A stretch of DNA of 32,663 nucleotides, taken from NCBI GenBank assembly GCA_964605715.1, contig CAZSDV010000023.1, forward strand, positions 1 through 32,663. The letters are read 5' to 3'. The notes under the pieces are model-generated. The model saw nothing but the letters and a program-made list of their open reading frames with translations, searched no databases and was not told the DNA's origin. Below, one piece after another: positions 7,130-15,391 of this stretch. The first letter of the stretch is position 1; each line of letters begins with the position of its first letter. This DNA comes from JAPUME01 sp964605715. Lineage in GTDB: Bacteria; Acidobacteriota; Terriglobia; UBA7540; JAPUME01. The position numbers and the translations under genes were made by a program.

Positions 7130-8179
7130 ATGCAAAAGATCAAAGGTCCTGCCGTCTTTCTGGCTCAGTTTATGCGAGACGAGGAGCCATTCAACAATGT
7201 CAAGAGTATTGGAAAATGGTTTGCTGGGATGGGATACAAAGGACTCCAAATCCCCACGTGGGATCCGAGGGCCATTGACCTCAATCAGGCGGCAAAATCA
7301 AAGACATACTGCGATGAATACAAGGGTACACTCAACCAAATGGGATTGGAGCCAACCGAGCTAGCAAGTCATTTACAAGGGCAAATATTGGCCATCCACC
7401 CAGCTTACGAGATCATGTTTGAGGGTTTTCATCCACCCGGCCTGAAGGGAGATGCAAGAACTGAATGGGCAACTGAGGAACTAAAAAAATCTATTCAAGC
7501 ATCGGTTAACATGGGCACTCCCAGTATTCCAGTAATGTCCGGCGGGTTTGCCTGGCACACGATTTATCCTTGGCCTCAACGGCCACAAGGAATTGTGGAA
7601 GAGGCATTCAAGGAATTGGCTAAGCGCTGGAAGCCGCTGCTCGATCTTGCACAAGAAAATGGAATTGTCTTTACATTCGAACTCCACCCAGGATCAGACG
7701 TTTACGATGGCGCAACATTCGAAATGTTTTTGGACTACACACAGAACCATCCTGCAGCGTGTTTAAATTACGACCCAAGCCACTTTTTGCTCCAACAATT
7801 AGACTACCTCGAGTTTATTCGTTTGTACGGCGAGAGAATCAAGGCCTTCCATGTTAAAGATGCTGAATTTCTTCCGACTGGCCGTGTCGGTGTCTATGGA
7901 GGATATCAATCCTGGGCTGGGCGAGCAGGCAGGTTCCGATCACTTGGAGATGGGCAAGTTGACTTTTCCCGAATCTTTACACTGCTCACCGAAGCTGGAT
8001 TTACGGGTTGGGCGGTTTTGGAATGGGAATGCTGCGTCAAAAGCTCTGATCAAGGAGCACGCGAAGCAGCACCCTTTATTACAAATCACATCATTGAAGC
8101 TACTGAGGTTGCCTTTGACGATTTTGCCAGTGTCAAATCAGACACAGCTCAAAATAGGAAAATCCTCGGCTTGAAATAA
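7130..8179 (+). CDS. Sugar phosphate isomerase/epimerase family protein (xylose isomerase-like TIM barrel)
   Basis: Cytosolic metal-dependent TIM-barrel enzyme of the AP endonuclease 2 / xylose isomerase-like superfamily, whose members isomerise or epimerise sugars, inositols or keto-sugars. The 349 residues are one domain. Likely divalent metal ligands are Glu184 in FELHPG, the Asp215/His218 pair in NYDPSH, His241 in AFHVKD, and Glu298 or Glu300 in VLEWE. The segment YGGYQSWAGRAGRFRSLGDG is a loop often seen near the active site in this family. The ATG at 7130 follows AAAGGAAC at a good distance. It stands alone, divergent from the propeller gene, and ends before a hairpin terminator. The specific substrate is not predictable; no sugar transporter or dehydrogenase is adjacent. 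Confidence 0.85.
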   Translation: MQKIKGPAVFLAQFMRDEEPFNNVKSIGKWFAGMGYKGLQIPTWDPRAIDLNQAAKSKTYCDEYKGTLNQMGLEPTELASHLQGQILAIHPAYEIMFEGFHPPGLKGDARTEWATEELKKSIQASVNMGTPSIPVMSGGFAWHTIYPWPQRPQGIVEEAFKELAKRWKPLLDLAQENGIVFTFELHPGSDVYDGATFEMFLDYTQNHPAACLNYDPSHFLLQQLDYLEFIRLYGERIKAFHVKDAEFLPTGRVGVYGGYQSWAGRAGRFRSLGDGQVDFSRIFTLLTEAGFTGWAVLEWECCVKSSDQGAREAAPFITNHIIEATEVAFDDFASVKSDTAQNRKILGLK

Positions 8180-8491
8180 GCATGGTTGAGGAAAGATCCA
8201 CCAAAATAAAATGCTCACCGGCAGGAGTCAAAACACATTTCTCCTGCGGGTGAGCATCGAGGAGAATTTGTTTGGCGAACGCGCAGCCGCCAATTCAAAT
8301 CCTTAGGGAAGTCTAGAGTAAGGCCTTAAGCCTTGTCAAGAGAAATTTGGCAGTCACAACATTCTGATTATGTTATTTATTATCATTAACTTATGGGAAT
8401 TACGGTATAATTCCCCTACTACCTTATCAAATTTATCTAGAGTCACTTCTCTCGACTCCCTCCCTTACTTAAATTACTGTATTTAAATATC
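8180..8491. other. 312-base convergent intergenic region
   Basis: It lies between the ends of the TIM-barrel gene and the leftward DUF6599-like gene. I see no coding frame. It contains the long hairpin at 8211-8257, described separately, and a second one at 8395-8415 (GGGAATTA, loop CGGTA, TAATTCCC) inside A+T-rich DNA. The second hairpin has no U-run on either side and its role is unknown. Confidence 0.6.
8211..8257 (-). terminator. Hairpin terminator for the leftward amidase/DUF6599 transcript, possibly bidirectional
   Basis: ATGCTCACC 8211-8219 pairs with GGTGAGCAT 8249-8257, and GCAGGAG 8221-8227 with CTCCTGC 8241-8247, separated by one G/G mismatch, with a 13-nt loop. Read leftward the stem is followed by TTTATTTTGG, which suits intrinsic termination. 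Rightward it is followed by a purine stretch with no U-run, so for the TIM-barrel gene it would act mainly as a 3' stem. Confidence 0.7.
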
Positions 8492-9637
8492 TTACCTTTC
8501 TTCCAACCCCAAACGAATCACTCCACCGTCCCTCTTCCGAGCTAATATCGACTGCGGTAGATAGCGATCCAGCAGCCAACGAACTAAGAAAATCAGTACC
8601 CCACCAGTGAGCGCAAACAGAATCAGCCATCCAATGAAACGCAGATTACCAAGGATGAGATTGGCAACTCTAAGAGCAAACTGCTCTAAAAGCTGAGGCG
8701 GTTCGTTCCAAGTTACCTCCTGGCTATTCTCCAATTGCTCTGCGACCCTTTCAACAACCCATTTTGAGTTAGCTCCCTTGCCCAAAGCAACATAAGAGCT
8801 GCTTCTGCGTCCGATGTAAGAATCGGATTTACCTTCCTCGTTTAAGGAAAAAACATTTTGGAAATCTGTAAATCGTACCCGTGCAATCTGCGGAGTTGGG
8901 TAGGATATCAGGATCAGTTGAGCCAGATTATTGTTACTTCTGTACCACCCCAGCTGCACTTCAGCACCTTGCGAAAAACCAACAACATCCACAGGAAATG
9001 AAGGCAAGAATTGCCGCATCGCGTAAGGGCCAAGAAAATACTTCTCCGAACCCACCAAAAGGCCCTCCGAAGGAATTGGATGTGGAAGTTGAGCAAGAGA
9101 GGTTGGGCTAGAACTGAGCCCACCAATACTAACTAACAGAGCACGGAACTCACTCCTGTCAATTTTCCCCGATTGCGGACGAGACACTCGGAAAAGATGG
9201 CGCCCTCGTACCATCAAACCCAACTCTGGTGAATACCGGGTTAATTGAGCTCCAGGTTCTGAGCGAAATTTTGGCGTTGAGTAAAAGGTAAAAAGACCGT
9301 AAGCAGATGAAGGATCAGGCGTTTCAAAAAGAAAAGCTTCCGCCGATTCTCCATTTAGCTCATACTCCCTCCGCTCAATGCGAGAAACTCCGTACTCTTG
9401 CTCCACCACGGGGTCCAGTCCTCGCTCACGAAGACGGTCAATGGCCCAGGACTCGCTAAACGACAGCCTCCAAGAGGTTTCCGGGACAAGCGTTACCGAG
9501 CCAGACTGCTGGCTTCCAATTAATGTGAAGCTTAATGCGATAGTTAAAATCGCCAAATTCATTGTGATCAAATACCGAGGGAAGACATTTCTAGAATTTA
9601 GCTTTTTCGGAGGAGACAGAAACCTGGTCGGTTCCAT
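8492..9637 (-). CDS. Exported membrane-anchored protein, DUF6599-like
   Basis: Protein of unknown function resembling DUF6599, a family I know mainly from Acidobacteriota. The N-terminal hydrophobic segment (residues 26-42, starting MNLAILTIALSF) looks like a signal sequence or anchor. The body contains repeated patterns such as YGVSRIERREYELNGESAEA, DPSSAYGLFTFY, a VGSEKYFLGPYAM motif and a second half around residues 200-310. A second transmembrane segment, WLILFALTGGVLIFLVRWLL, lies near the C-terminus. The first in-frame ATG at 9637 overlaps the amidase gene by 47 nt. The ATG at 9562 begins the hydrophobic stretch and is a real alternative; neither has a clear ribosome binding site. It probably shares a transcript with the amidase and acts at the envelope. 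Confidence 0.72.
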   Translation of the reverse strand: MEPTRFLSPPKKLNSRNVFPRYLITMNLAILTIALSFTLIGSQQSGSVTLVPETSWRLSFSESWAIDRLRERGLDPVVEQEYGVSRIERREYELNGESAEAFLFETPDPSSAYGLFTFYSTPKFRSEPGAQLTRYSPELGLMVRGRHLFRVSRPQSGKIDRSEFRALLVSIGGLSSSPTSLAQLPHPIPSEGLLVGSEKYFLGPYAMRQFLPSFPVDVVGFSQGAEVQLGWYRSNNNLAQLILISYPTPQIARVRFTDFQNVFSLNEEGKSDSYIGRRSSSYVALGKGANSKWVVERVAEQLENSQEVTWNEPPQLLEQFALRVANLILGNLRFIGWLILFALTGGVLIFLVRWLLDRYLPQSILARKRDGGVIRLGLEER

Positions 9638-11654
9638 GACTCGCCAACGTCACTCCACCTAAGCTCTCCACATAGCGGGCGATTCCACCGTAAAGCGCTT
9701 CAGCAATTCTCTGACGATGGCTGTGCTTTTTTAAGAGGGTTTCATCTTTAGGGTTTGTGATGAAGGAGATCTCCGCCAACACAGCAGGCATGTCAGCACC
9801 AATTAATACCACAAAAGGCGCTTTCTTAACTCCACGATTCTTCTGCCAGCTAACCTTGCGAAGTCGATTATACATTGACGATTGAATAATACGGGCAAAC
9901 TCTTCAGACTCCTCAGCCTTTTCGTTCAGAGCAATCTTTCTAATCATATCTTGCAAGCGGTTGACAGATTCCCGTGATGAAGCATTCTCTCGAGCCGCAA
10001 CCTCCAGTGATGTTTTCGAACCCGTAAAGCTTAAATAGAATGTCTCCACTCCTCTCACCCAGCGCTGACGACTAGCGTTAGCATGAAGCGAGATGAACAA
10101 ATCAGCAGCCTGTTTATTGGCAATCGCTGTCCTTTCTTCCAGGGGAATAAATTTATCTTCGTCCCGTGTCAACACCACTTCACTTCCAAGTTTTCCCTCA
10201 ATAAGCTTCTTTAGGCGCAAAGCAACATCCAGGACCAACTTCTTCTCGGTGAGCCCGGTTGGACCACGTGTACCTGGATCGTGGCCACCATGGCCCGGAT
10301 CAATCACAATTCGGCCTATTTTCAAGCCTAAGGTACGAGTCAAGGTTCGGCTGCCACCTGATGTCGGCAAGGCAGGTTTTGAAAGAACTTCCGTAACTTG
10401 TTCACGGATCTTTCTAGCATTTTCTCGCTTTCGGTCATTCTCATTACCGACCAAATCCTTTGAGCTTCCCGTCTGCACTTTTCCCCTACTGACATCAGCA
10501 GCAGGGGTCCCTAAGATTGAAACTTTTGGTCCATCACTGTCGGGCTTCAGGGCTTCTCCTGATCGATCCCTAAGGCTTGAAGGTTCGATCTTTGCCTCCA
10601 ACTTTGGACTCCGGGAAACTTTACCGCGAATGTCTACTACAAGCCGATAAGGATTAGGTAGAGGAAAAATCCTATAATCGTCTACCTCATCGACATCCAG
10701 AACGACACGCGTCACATTCGGCATATATTGTCCTACTCGAATTTTCTTGAGAAACCCGTTCTCAACCTTCAGGTCCTTTCCTTTGATTGTTTCTGCAGGA
10801 TAAGAACGGAAAATGTCGAAGTAGATACGATCTGGTTTCTGAAGACGTCCCACTCGATAATTTACTTCTCTCCCGGTAGCCACAACGACGCGAGTGTAAT
10901 TGGAGCCCACCCAATGCCTGACTTCAGTTACTCGAGCCAAGGGGTTGTTGTTTTTAGAGTCCTTCTCGCGAGTAGGAGCACGATCAATTTTTAGTTCCCG
11001 TGAAGCCAGTAATTTTAGCTCCTTAAGCTTTTGCCTTACCTCGGCTACCTCCTGGGCATGCTTATTGCGCTTTAAAAAGCTCTCATATGCATTGCGTGCA
11101 GCATCAAGATCATGCAGATCGGCACTCTGGATCTCCCCAATACTGTACCAGGCCCGGCGTGCACTACGGCTGTAAGGATATTCCTGAATAATGAATTGGA
11201 AGGATTTAATAGCAAGAAAATAATATTGCTGATCCCCAAAGGTATCTCCCATTTCTCGGTAGAGCTTCGCCATTGCGGTTAAGGAAGGAGGAACATTGCC
11301 AAAAGTTGGGTCTGCCCTACGGACCAAATCGAAACCGAGCAACACTTCCAGAAATTTCTTTTTAGTGCGCTTCTCTACAGGAATCTTATAGAATTTAGAA
11401 CTTCCCTTAACGGCATCGCTATAAAGGGTACGTGCTCTTTCACGCCTGTTTGTTTGCGTTTTTGTTGCGGCGAGCCCCGTAGAGACACAAATCCCTACGG
11501 CAAGGAAAGCTGCCAAGATCTGGCTTAATCTTCCAAGCCAAGTTGCCCTGTAGGTACCGGTATCCCTAGGATGTAAGGTGACGGAAAAGAAAGGAAAATT
11601 CAGGCAGGGCAGGAGCCGCCAGAACACCGGCCAGATTTCAGGGACAATTCGCAT
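9591..11654 (-). CDS. N-acetylmuramoyl-L-alanine amidase with helical-repeat and AMIN domains
   Basis: Periplasmic zinc hydrolase that cuts the amide bond between MurNAc and the stem peptide during septum splitting or wall remodelling. Order: export signal ending near GLAA (residue ~62), TPR-like helices (~75-210), AMIN domain (~240-340), low-complexity linker, Amidase_3 catalytic domain (~445-675). Zinc and catalytic residues are visible: His455 in DPGHGG, Glu near 470 in TEKKL, His524 in SLHAN, and Glu628 in AEISFI. At 687 residues it is longer than Escherichia coli AmiC because of the added repeats. The start is uncertain: the first in-frame ATG at 11654 gives a peculiar Trp/Phe/Pro-rich extension before the signal and has no well-placed ribosome binding site, while a very good one serves an out-of-frame ATG at 11671. 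Confidence 0.92.
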   Translation of the reverse strand: MRIVPEIWPVFWRLLPCLNFPFFSVTLHPRDTGTYRATWLGRLSQILAAFLAVGICVSTGLAATKTQTNRRERARTLYSDAVKGSSKFYKIPVEKRTKKKFLEVLLGFDLVRRADPTFGNVPPSLTAMAKLYREMGDTFGDQQYYFLAIKSFQFIIQEYPYSRSARRAWYSIGEIQSADLHDLDAARNAYESFLKRNKHAQEVAEVRQKLKELKLLASRELKIDRAPTREKDSKNNNPLARVTEVRHWVGSNYTRVVVATGREVNYRVGRLQKPDRIYFDIFRSYPAETIKGKDLKVENGFLKKIRVGQYMPNVTRVVLDVDEVDDYRIFPLPNPYRLVVDIRGKVSRSPKLEAKIEPSSLRDRSGEALKPDSDGPKVSILGTPAADVSRGKVQTGSSKDLVGNENDRKRENARKIREQVTEVLSKPALPTSGGSRTLTRTLGLKIGRIVIDPGHGGHDPGTRGPTGLTEKKLVLDVALRLKKLIEGKLGSEVVLTRDEDKFIPLEERTAIANKQAADLFISLHANASRQRWVRGVETFYLSFTGSKTSLEVAARENASSRESVNRLQDMIRKIALNEKAEESEEFARIIQSSMYNRLRKVSWQKNRGVKKAPFVVLIGADMPAVLAEISFITNPKDETLLKKHSHRQRIAEALYGGIARYVESLGGVTLASHGTDQVSVSSEKAKF

Positions 11655-11671
11655 AATCCAATTACTCGCAT
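11600..11671 (-). other. Possible 23-codon leader reading frame overlapping the amidase start
   Basis: The ATG at 11671 sits 5 nt after a GGAGG core and opens a 23-codon frame, MRVIGLCELSLKSGRC and onward, ending in TGA at 11600-11602. It overlaps the amidase start at 11654 in a different frame. It could be a leader peptide, a sign of an indel near the real amidase start, or chance. Confidence 0.25.
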
Positions 11672-11821
11672 TATCCCCTCCCCAGAGGATTGTTCCACAT
11701 TTCGTGGAATTCGCGAGGCCAAAACAGCCTCTGAAGCGTCTGGCGCAAACGCCTGGTTCTACCTGATAATCACCTCCAGTCAGCCCGGATACATAAAGCC
11801 CTCTGCCAGGAGGTAATTCCG
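11655..11821 (-). promoter_or_regulatory. Structured 5' leader of the amidase operon
   Basis: About 167 nt between the predicted transcription start and the amidase. Four local helices are seen on the RNA strand. A 10-bp stem joins 11809-11818 with 11768-11777 (one G-U pair; AATTACCTCC with GGAGGTGATT). The others are GGCG/CGCC at 11742-11753 with a 4-nt loop, GAGGC/GCCTC at 11715-11731, and TTCCAC/GTGGAA at 11693-11709 with a 5-nt loop. A GGGGAGGGG at 11675-11683 follows. I do not recognise a known riboswitch: it does not show the conserved c-di-AMP (ydaO) or c-di-GMP sequence blocks I know. That it is a regulatory leader is inference. Confidence 0.45.
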
Positions 11822-11827
11822 GTGAGG

Positions 11828-11855
11828 ATTATAACACTCCTACCTGCTATTTCAA
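11828..11855 (-). promoter_or_regulatory. Near-consensus sigma-70 promoter for the amidase/DUF6599 transcript
   Basis: On the minus strand TTGAAA (11855-11850) is followed after 16 bp by TATAAT (11833-11828). TTGAAA matches 5 of 6 positions and TATAAT all 6. The predicted start is near 11821. It separates the amidase operon from the upstream alaS gene, whose stop is at 11924. Confidence 0.7.
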
Positions 11856-11923
11856 AAGTGGGGATTGAGCTAACTGGGTAGATTGGAGGGCAACTCTTAG
11901 GGAAGCGTGACTTTAAGTCTTGA

Positions 11924-14698
11924 TCACAGCATTTCTTCCACAATTCCATAAACAGCTTCAATTAACTCATCAAGTCTTTCGGGGTGCTTGCCGCCGGCCT
12001 CAGCAAAGTCCTTGCGGCCCCCACCCCCACCCTCAACGATCACAGCCGCTTTTCTAACAATCTTCCCCGCATCCAAGCGGGTTAAGAGATCCTGCGAAAC
12101 CGACGCCAACAATACCACCTTCCCATTAGCTGCAGAGCCAAGCACGACCACGCCGGATGGCAAGGCTGATCTCAACTGGTCCACAAATCCCCGCATGGCT
12201 GAACTGTCAGCCATCCCAACTCGGGCTGATACAACTGGCACGCCCTTAACTGTACGGGCATTCTGAGCTAAGTCGTCGGACTGAACACTAAAGCTCTGCT
12301 CCTTGGCTAAACTGAGTTCCTTTCGTAATTTCTTCTCAGATTCGACTAGACGCTCAATCGCATGAACGAGCCCCTCCGGCTCAGTTCTTAATGTAGCAGC
12401 TACACGATAGAGCGTATCCTCTGCACTCCGTAGGCACTGCGCCACACCCTCACCAGTTAATGCCTCAATGCGCCGTACTCCAGCTGCAACACTTGACTCC
12501 GAAATCAACTTAAAGAGACCTATGTCTCCCGTGCGGTGAACATGAGTGCCACCACAAAGCTCCTTGCTTACCCCATCGATGGAAACTACGCGAACTTCCT
12601 CACTGTACTTCTCCCCGAATAACGCCATGGCTCCAGAGCTAACCGCGCTTTCTAATTCCATTTGACTTATAACCACTGAATAATTAGCAAAGACATTTCG
12701 GTTAACATTGTCTTCAATGTCAAGTAAATCCTCTTTTTCTAGCCGCTTGTAGTGACTGAAATCAAAACGCAATCGATCGGGAGTCACCAGAGATCCTGCC
12801 TGCTTTACATGGGTACCAAGTCTCTTCCTTAGGGCAGCATGCAGCAGGTGCGTAGCCGTGTGGTTTCGTCGTATACGGTCCCGGCGTTCGCTATCCACTC
12901 GAGCTGATAATACTTGAGCCTTTTGGATGGGAAGGAATACCTTCACCTGGTGGACAATGACTCCTGGCAAGGGCGCGTAAGTGCCAGTAACTTCTGCGAC
13001 CACACGCTGCATATCAACATCAAGCAAAACTCCCGTATCCCCAACCTGGCCTCCACCCTCAGCATAAAAGGGACTCTGGTCAAGGAGCACCTCTCCTTCA
13101 GTGTTGGGAAGCAGAGTCTCACTCCGGACACCCTTTTTTGGGTAAAGTTCCATTAGGACACACCCAGTAATCTCTGTCTCTTCATACCCTACGAACTTTG
13201 TGGATCCCAAGGACCGTTGGACTTGCAGCCAGAACTTAGGTGCGTCAGATACAACCGCAGCTTTCCAGCTTTTTCGCGCACGCTGCCGTTGCTGCTTCAA
13301 CTCTGACTCAAAACCCTCGAGATCAACATCGAAACCACGCATACCTCCTTCATCCTGCAATAAATCAAGCGGTAAACCAAAGGTGTCATAGAGCTTGAAG
13401 GCAACAGCACCATCTAGGACTGGAGATTCAACTTGACTCCCTGATGGCTTCTTGATAACGAAACTTCCGTCGAGCTTCTCTGAGAGCTTTAGAGTCTTGT
13501 CTCTCCTAGCTAGCCGTTTAATTTCATCGTCGAGCTTCTGGAGAGCTACAGAAAGCGTGTTCGAAAAGCGCAACTCTTCACCATGCACAATACGGCCCAT
13601 ACGCTGATCAGCCTCACTCAGCTCTGGATAAGCACCCTTCATTCGGTAGCTAACAATACCTGCGAGCTTATAAAGGAAGGGGTCAATCAGTCCAATCATT
13701 CGCCCGTGCCGAATCGCACGGCGAAGAATCTTTCGCAATACGTACCCACGCCCCTCATTTGAGGGCAGAACACCGTCAGTTATCAGGAATGCCACCGCCC
13801 GTGCATGGTCAGCCAGAATACGGAGAGAAACATCCTTGTCATGTTCGGAGCCATAAGGAAGCCCTGCCATGACCGCAGCTTCCTCGATCAAAGGACTAAA
13901 CAAGTCAGTATCAAAGTTGCTGATTTTCCCCTGTAAAACTGTTGCCAACCGCTCTAACCCCAAACCCGTATCAACTGAAGGGCTGGGGAGTAACTCCAGT
14001 CGTCCTCCTTTAACACGATTAAACTGCATAAACACAAGATTCCAAATCTCCATGTAGCGTCCACAATCATGGGGACACGGAAATTCGCAATGATCATGGC
14101 CAAGCTCGCTACCCTCAGGGCCAAGGTCATAGTGGAGCTCGGAACAAGGACCACAGGGGCCAGTTTCTCCCATGGTCCAAAAGTTTTCCTCCTCACCGCA
14201 CCTTAGGATTCGCGCCATGGGAATCCCCACGTCTTTGTGCCAAAATTTGGCTGCTTCATCATCATCACTGAAAATAGTTACCCAAAGACGATCCACTGAC
14301 ACTCCAAAAACCTGTGTAACAAGCTCCCAGGCCCAGGCGATTATCTCGCGCTTAAAGTAACCCCGGCGCGAATCTGGTAAATCGGATTCACCAGTGCCAA
14401 GAGGGCCGAAACTGAAATTGCCAAGCATCTCGAAGAAAGTATGATGACGGCGTGTTCGCCCCACTTGCTCCAGATCATTGTGTTTTCCGCCCGCCCGCAC
14501 GCATTTCTGTGATGAGCAGGCTCGGGCATAATCTCTCACCTCCTGCCCCAGGAAAATATCCTTAAACTGGTTCATTCCAGCGTTCGCAAAAAGTAATGTT
14601 GGGTCGTTTTGAGGAATTAAGGGTGATGAAGGAACTACACGATGGCTGCGATCCTCAAAGAATCTTAGAAATTGTGCTCGAATCTCGTCTGATTTCAT
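11924..14698 (-). CDS. alaS: Alanyl-tRNA synthetase
   Basis: Class II synthetase charging tRNA-Ala, cytosolic. Full domain order is present: aminoacylation core starting FLRFFEDRSHRVVPSSPLIP, tRNA-recognition region, editing domain with HTATH at about 612-616 and CGGTH at about 715-719 (the zinc site that deacylates Ser/Gly-tRNA-Ala), and C-Ala domain ending in GGGGRKDFAEAGGK. It is 924 residues against about 875 in Escherichia coli. Part of the excess is a charged Lys/Ser-rich insert before VAFKLYDTFGLPLDLL, which precedes the editing domain. The ATG at 14698 has only a weak upstream GAG. It follows recX by 60 nt on the same strand, the frequent recX-alaS arrangement, here without recA. Confidence 0.98.
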   Translation of the reverse strand: MKSDEIRAQFLRFFEDRSHRVVPSSPLIPQNDPTLLFANAGMNQFKDIFLGQEVRDYARACSSQKCVRAGGKHNDLEQVGRTRRHHTFFEMLGNFSFGPLGTGESDLPDSRRGYFKREIIAWAWELVTQVFGVSVDRLWVTIFSDDDEAAKFWHKDVGIPMARILRCGEEENFWTMGETGPCGPCSELHYDLGPEGSELGHDHCEFPCPHDCGRYMEIWNLVFMQFNRVKGGRLELLPSPSVDTGLGLERLATVLQGKISNFDTDLFSPLIEEAAVMAGLPYGSEHDKDVSLRILADHARAVAFLITDGVLPSNEGRGYVLRKILRRAIRHGRMIGLIDPFLYKLAGIVSYRMKGAYPELSEADQRMGRIVHGEELRFSNTLSVALQKLDDEIKRLARRDKTLKLSEKLDGSFVIKKPSGSQVESPVLDGAVAFKLYDTFGLPLDLLQDEGGMRGFDVDLEGFESELKQQRQRARKSWKAAVVSDAPKFWLQVQRSLGSTKFVGYEETEITGCVLMELYPKKGVRSETLLPNTEGEVLLDQSPFYAEGGGQVGDTGVLLDVDMQRVVAEVTGTYAPLPGVIVHQVKVFLPIQKAQVLSARVDSERRDRIRRNHTATHLLHAALRKRLGTHVKQAGSLVTPDRLRFDFSHYKRLEKEDLLDIEDNVNRNVFANYSVVISQMELESAVSSGAMALFGEKYSEEVRVVSIDGVSKELCGGTHVHRTGDIGLFKLISESSVAAGVRRIEALTGEGVAQCLRSAEDTLYRVAATLRTEPEGLVHAIERLVESEKKLRKELSLAKEQSFSVQSDDLAQNARTVKGVPVVSARVGMADSSAMRGFVDQLRSALPSGVVVLGSAANGKVVLLASVSQDLLTRLDAGKIVRKAAVIVEGGGGGRKDFAEAGGKHPERLDELIEAVYGIVEEML

Positions 14699-14758
14699 TG
14701 ATTTCTCAGGCCTAATTAAAAGGGAGGCTTCTAGGGCTGTTCGAGTATTTTCCCTGAA

Positions 14759-15346
14759 TCATTCCTCATTCCAGGCTTCCGTCAAAACATCTTGCTCAGT
14801 GCAAAAATCTCCTCGGCGGTAGCTTCGGATCGAATCCATAATAACATCGGTGGAAAAACCTCGGCGCAGCAAACTCCGTGAGAGTGAGGTAAATTTTTTT
14901 GGTGTGAGTGGAAATGAGATACCGTCAAGCTTTTTTGCCAAAAACTTTCCGACAAGTTCTCGTTCACTCGTGTTCTGGAATGCGCTTTCAACAGCAAGCG
15001 CAATCCATTTTTCGGGAACCTTTCTCACCTTGAGCTCACGCCGAATGCGAAGAGGGCCCCACCCACGATGCTGCGTCAAGAAAGAAGCATGGTTTTCAGC
15101 AAAGCGGCGGTCGTCAAGGAAATCTAGTTTTCGGAGGCGTTCAATCACTCCAGACAAGTTTGTGTTGCCAGGAAATTTTCTTCTCAGTGTATCTAGCAGC
15201 CCCTCAACCGAAAAAGAGCGCTGAGACAGTAGGCGTAAGGCAACTGCATAAGGATCCTTAGAAGGTAACTGGCGGCTTCGGTAATGTGTTCTCGACCTCA
15301 AGGATGTTTTTTGTTGTAATTTCAGGATATCTCCGACAGGACCCAC
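14759..15346 (-). CDS. recX: Regulatory protein RecX
   Basis: Small helical protein that binds inside the RecA filament and usually inhibits or tunes recombination. About 195 residues, made of three-helix repeats; recognisable pieces are AVALRLLSQRSFSVEGLLDT, LDDRRFAENHASF, RGWGPLRIRRELKVRKV and LLRRGFSTDVI. The frame opens with a GTG at 15346 that lacks a clear ribosome binding site. The first 25 residues are not conserved in the family, so a downstream TTG is possible and the start is uncertain. It lies between ilvE and alaS on the same strand. recA is not in the window. Confidence 0.88.
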   Translation of the reverse strand: MGPVGDILKLQQKTSLRSRTHYRSRQLPSKDPYAVALRLLSQRSFSVEGLLDTLRRKFPGNTNLSGVIERLRKLDFLDDRRFAENHASFLTQHRGWGPLRIRRELKVRKVPEKWIALAVESAFQNTSERELVGKFLAKKLDGISFPLTPKKFTSLSRSLLRRGFSTDVIMDSIRSYRRGDFCTEQDVLTEAWNEE

Positions 15347-15391
15347 AGCTAATGTTTCATGGAATCAAATCAGCGGGAAAGGAACTTTAAA

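Noticed and set aside
10093..10650. Long plus-strand frame (185 codons) opposite the amidase.
   Set aside because: Antisense shadow; the opposite strand encodes an unambiguous amidase with all catalytic residues.
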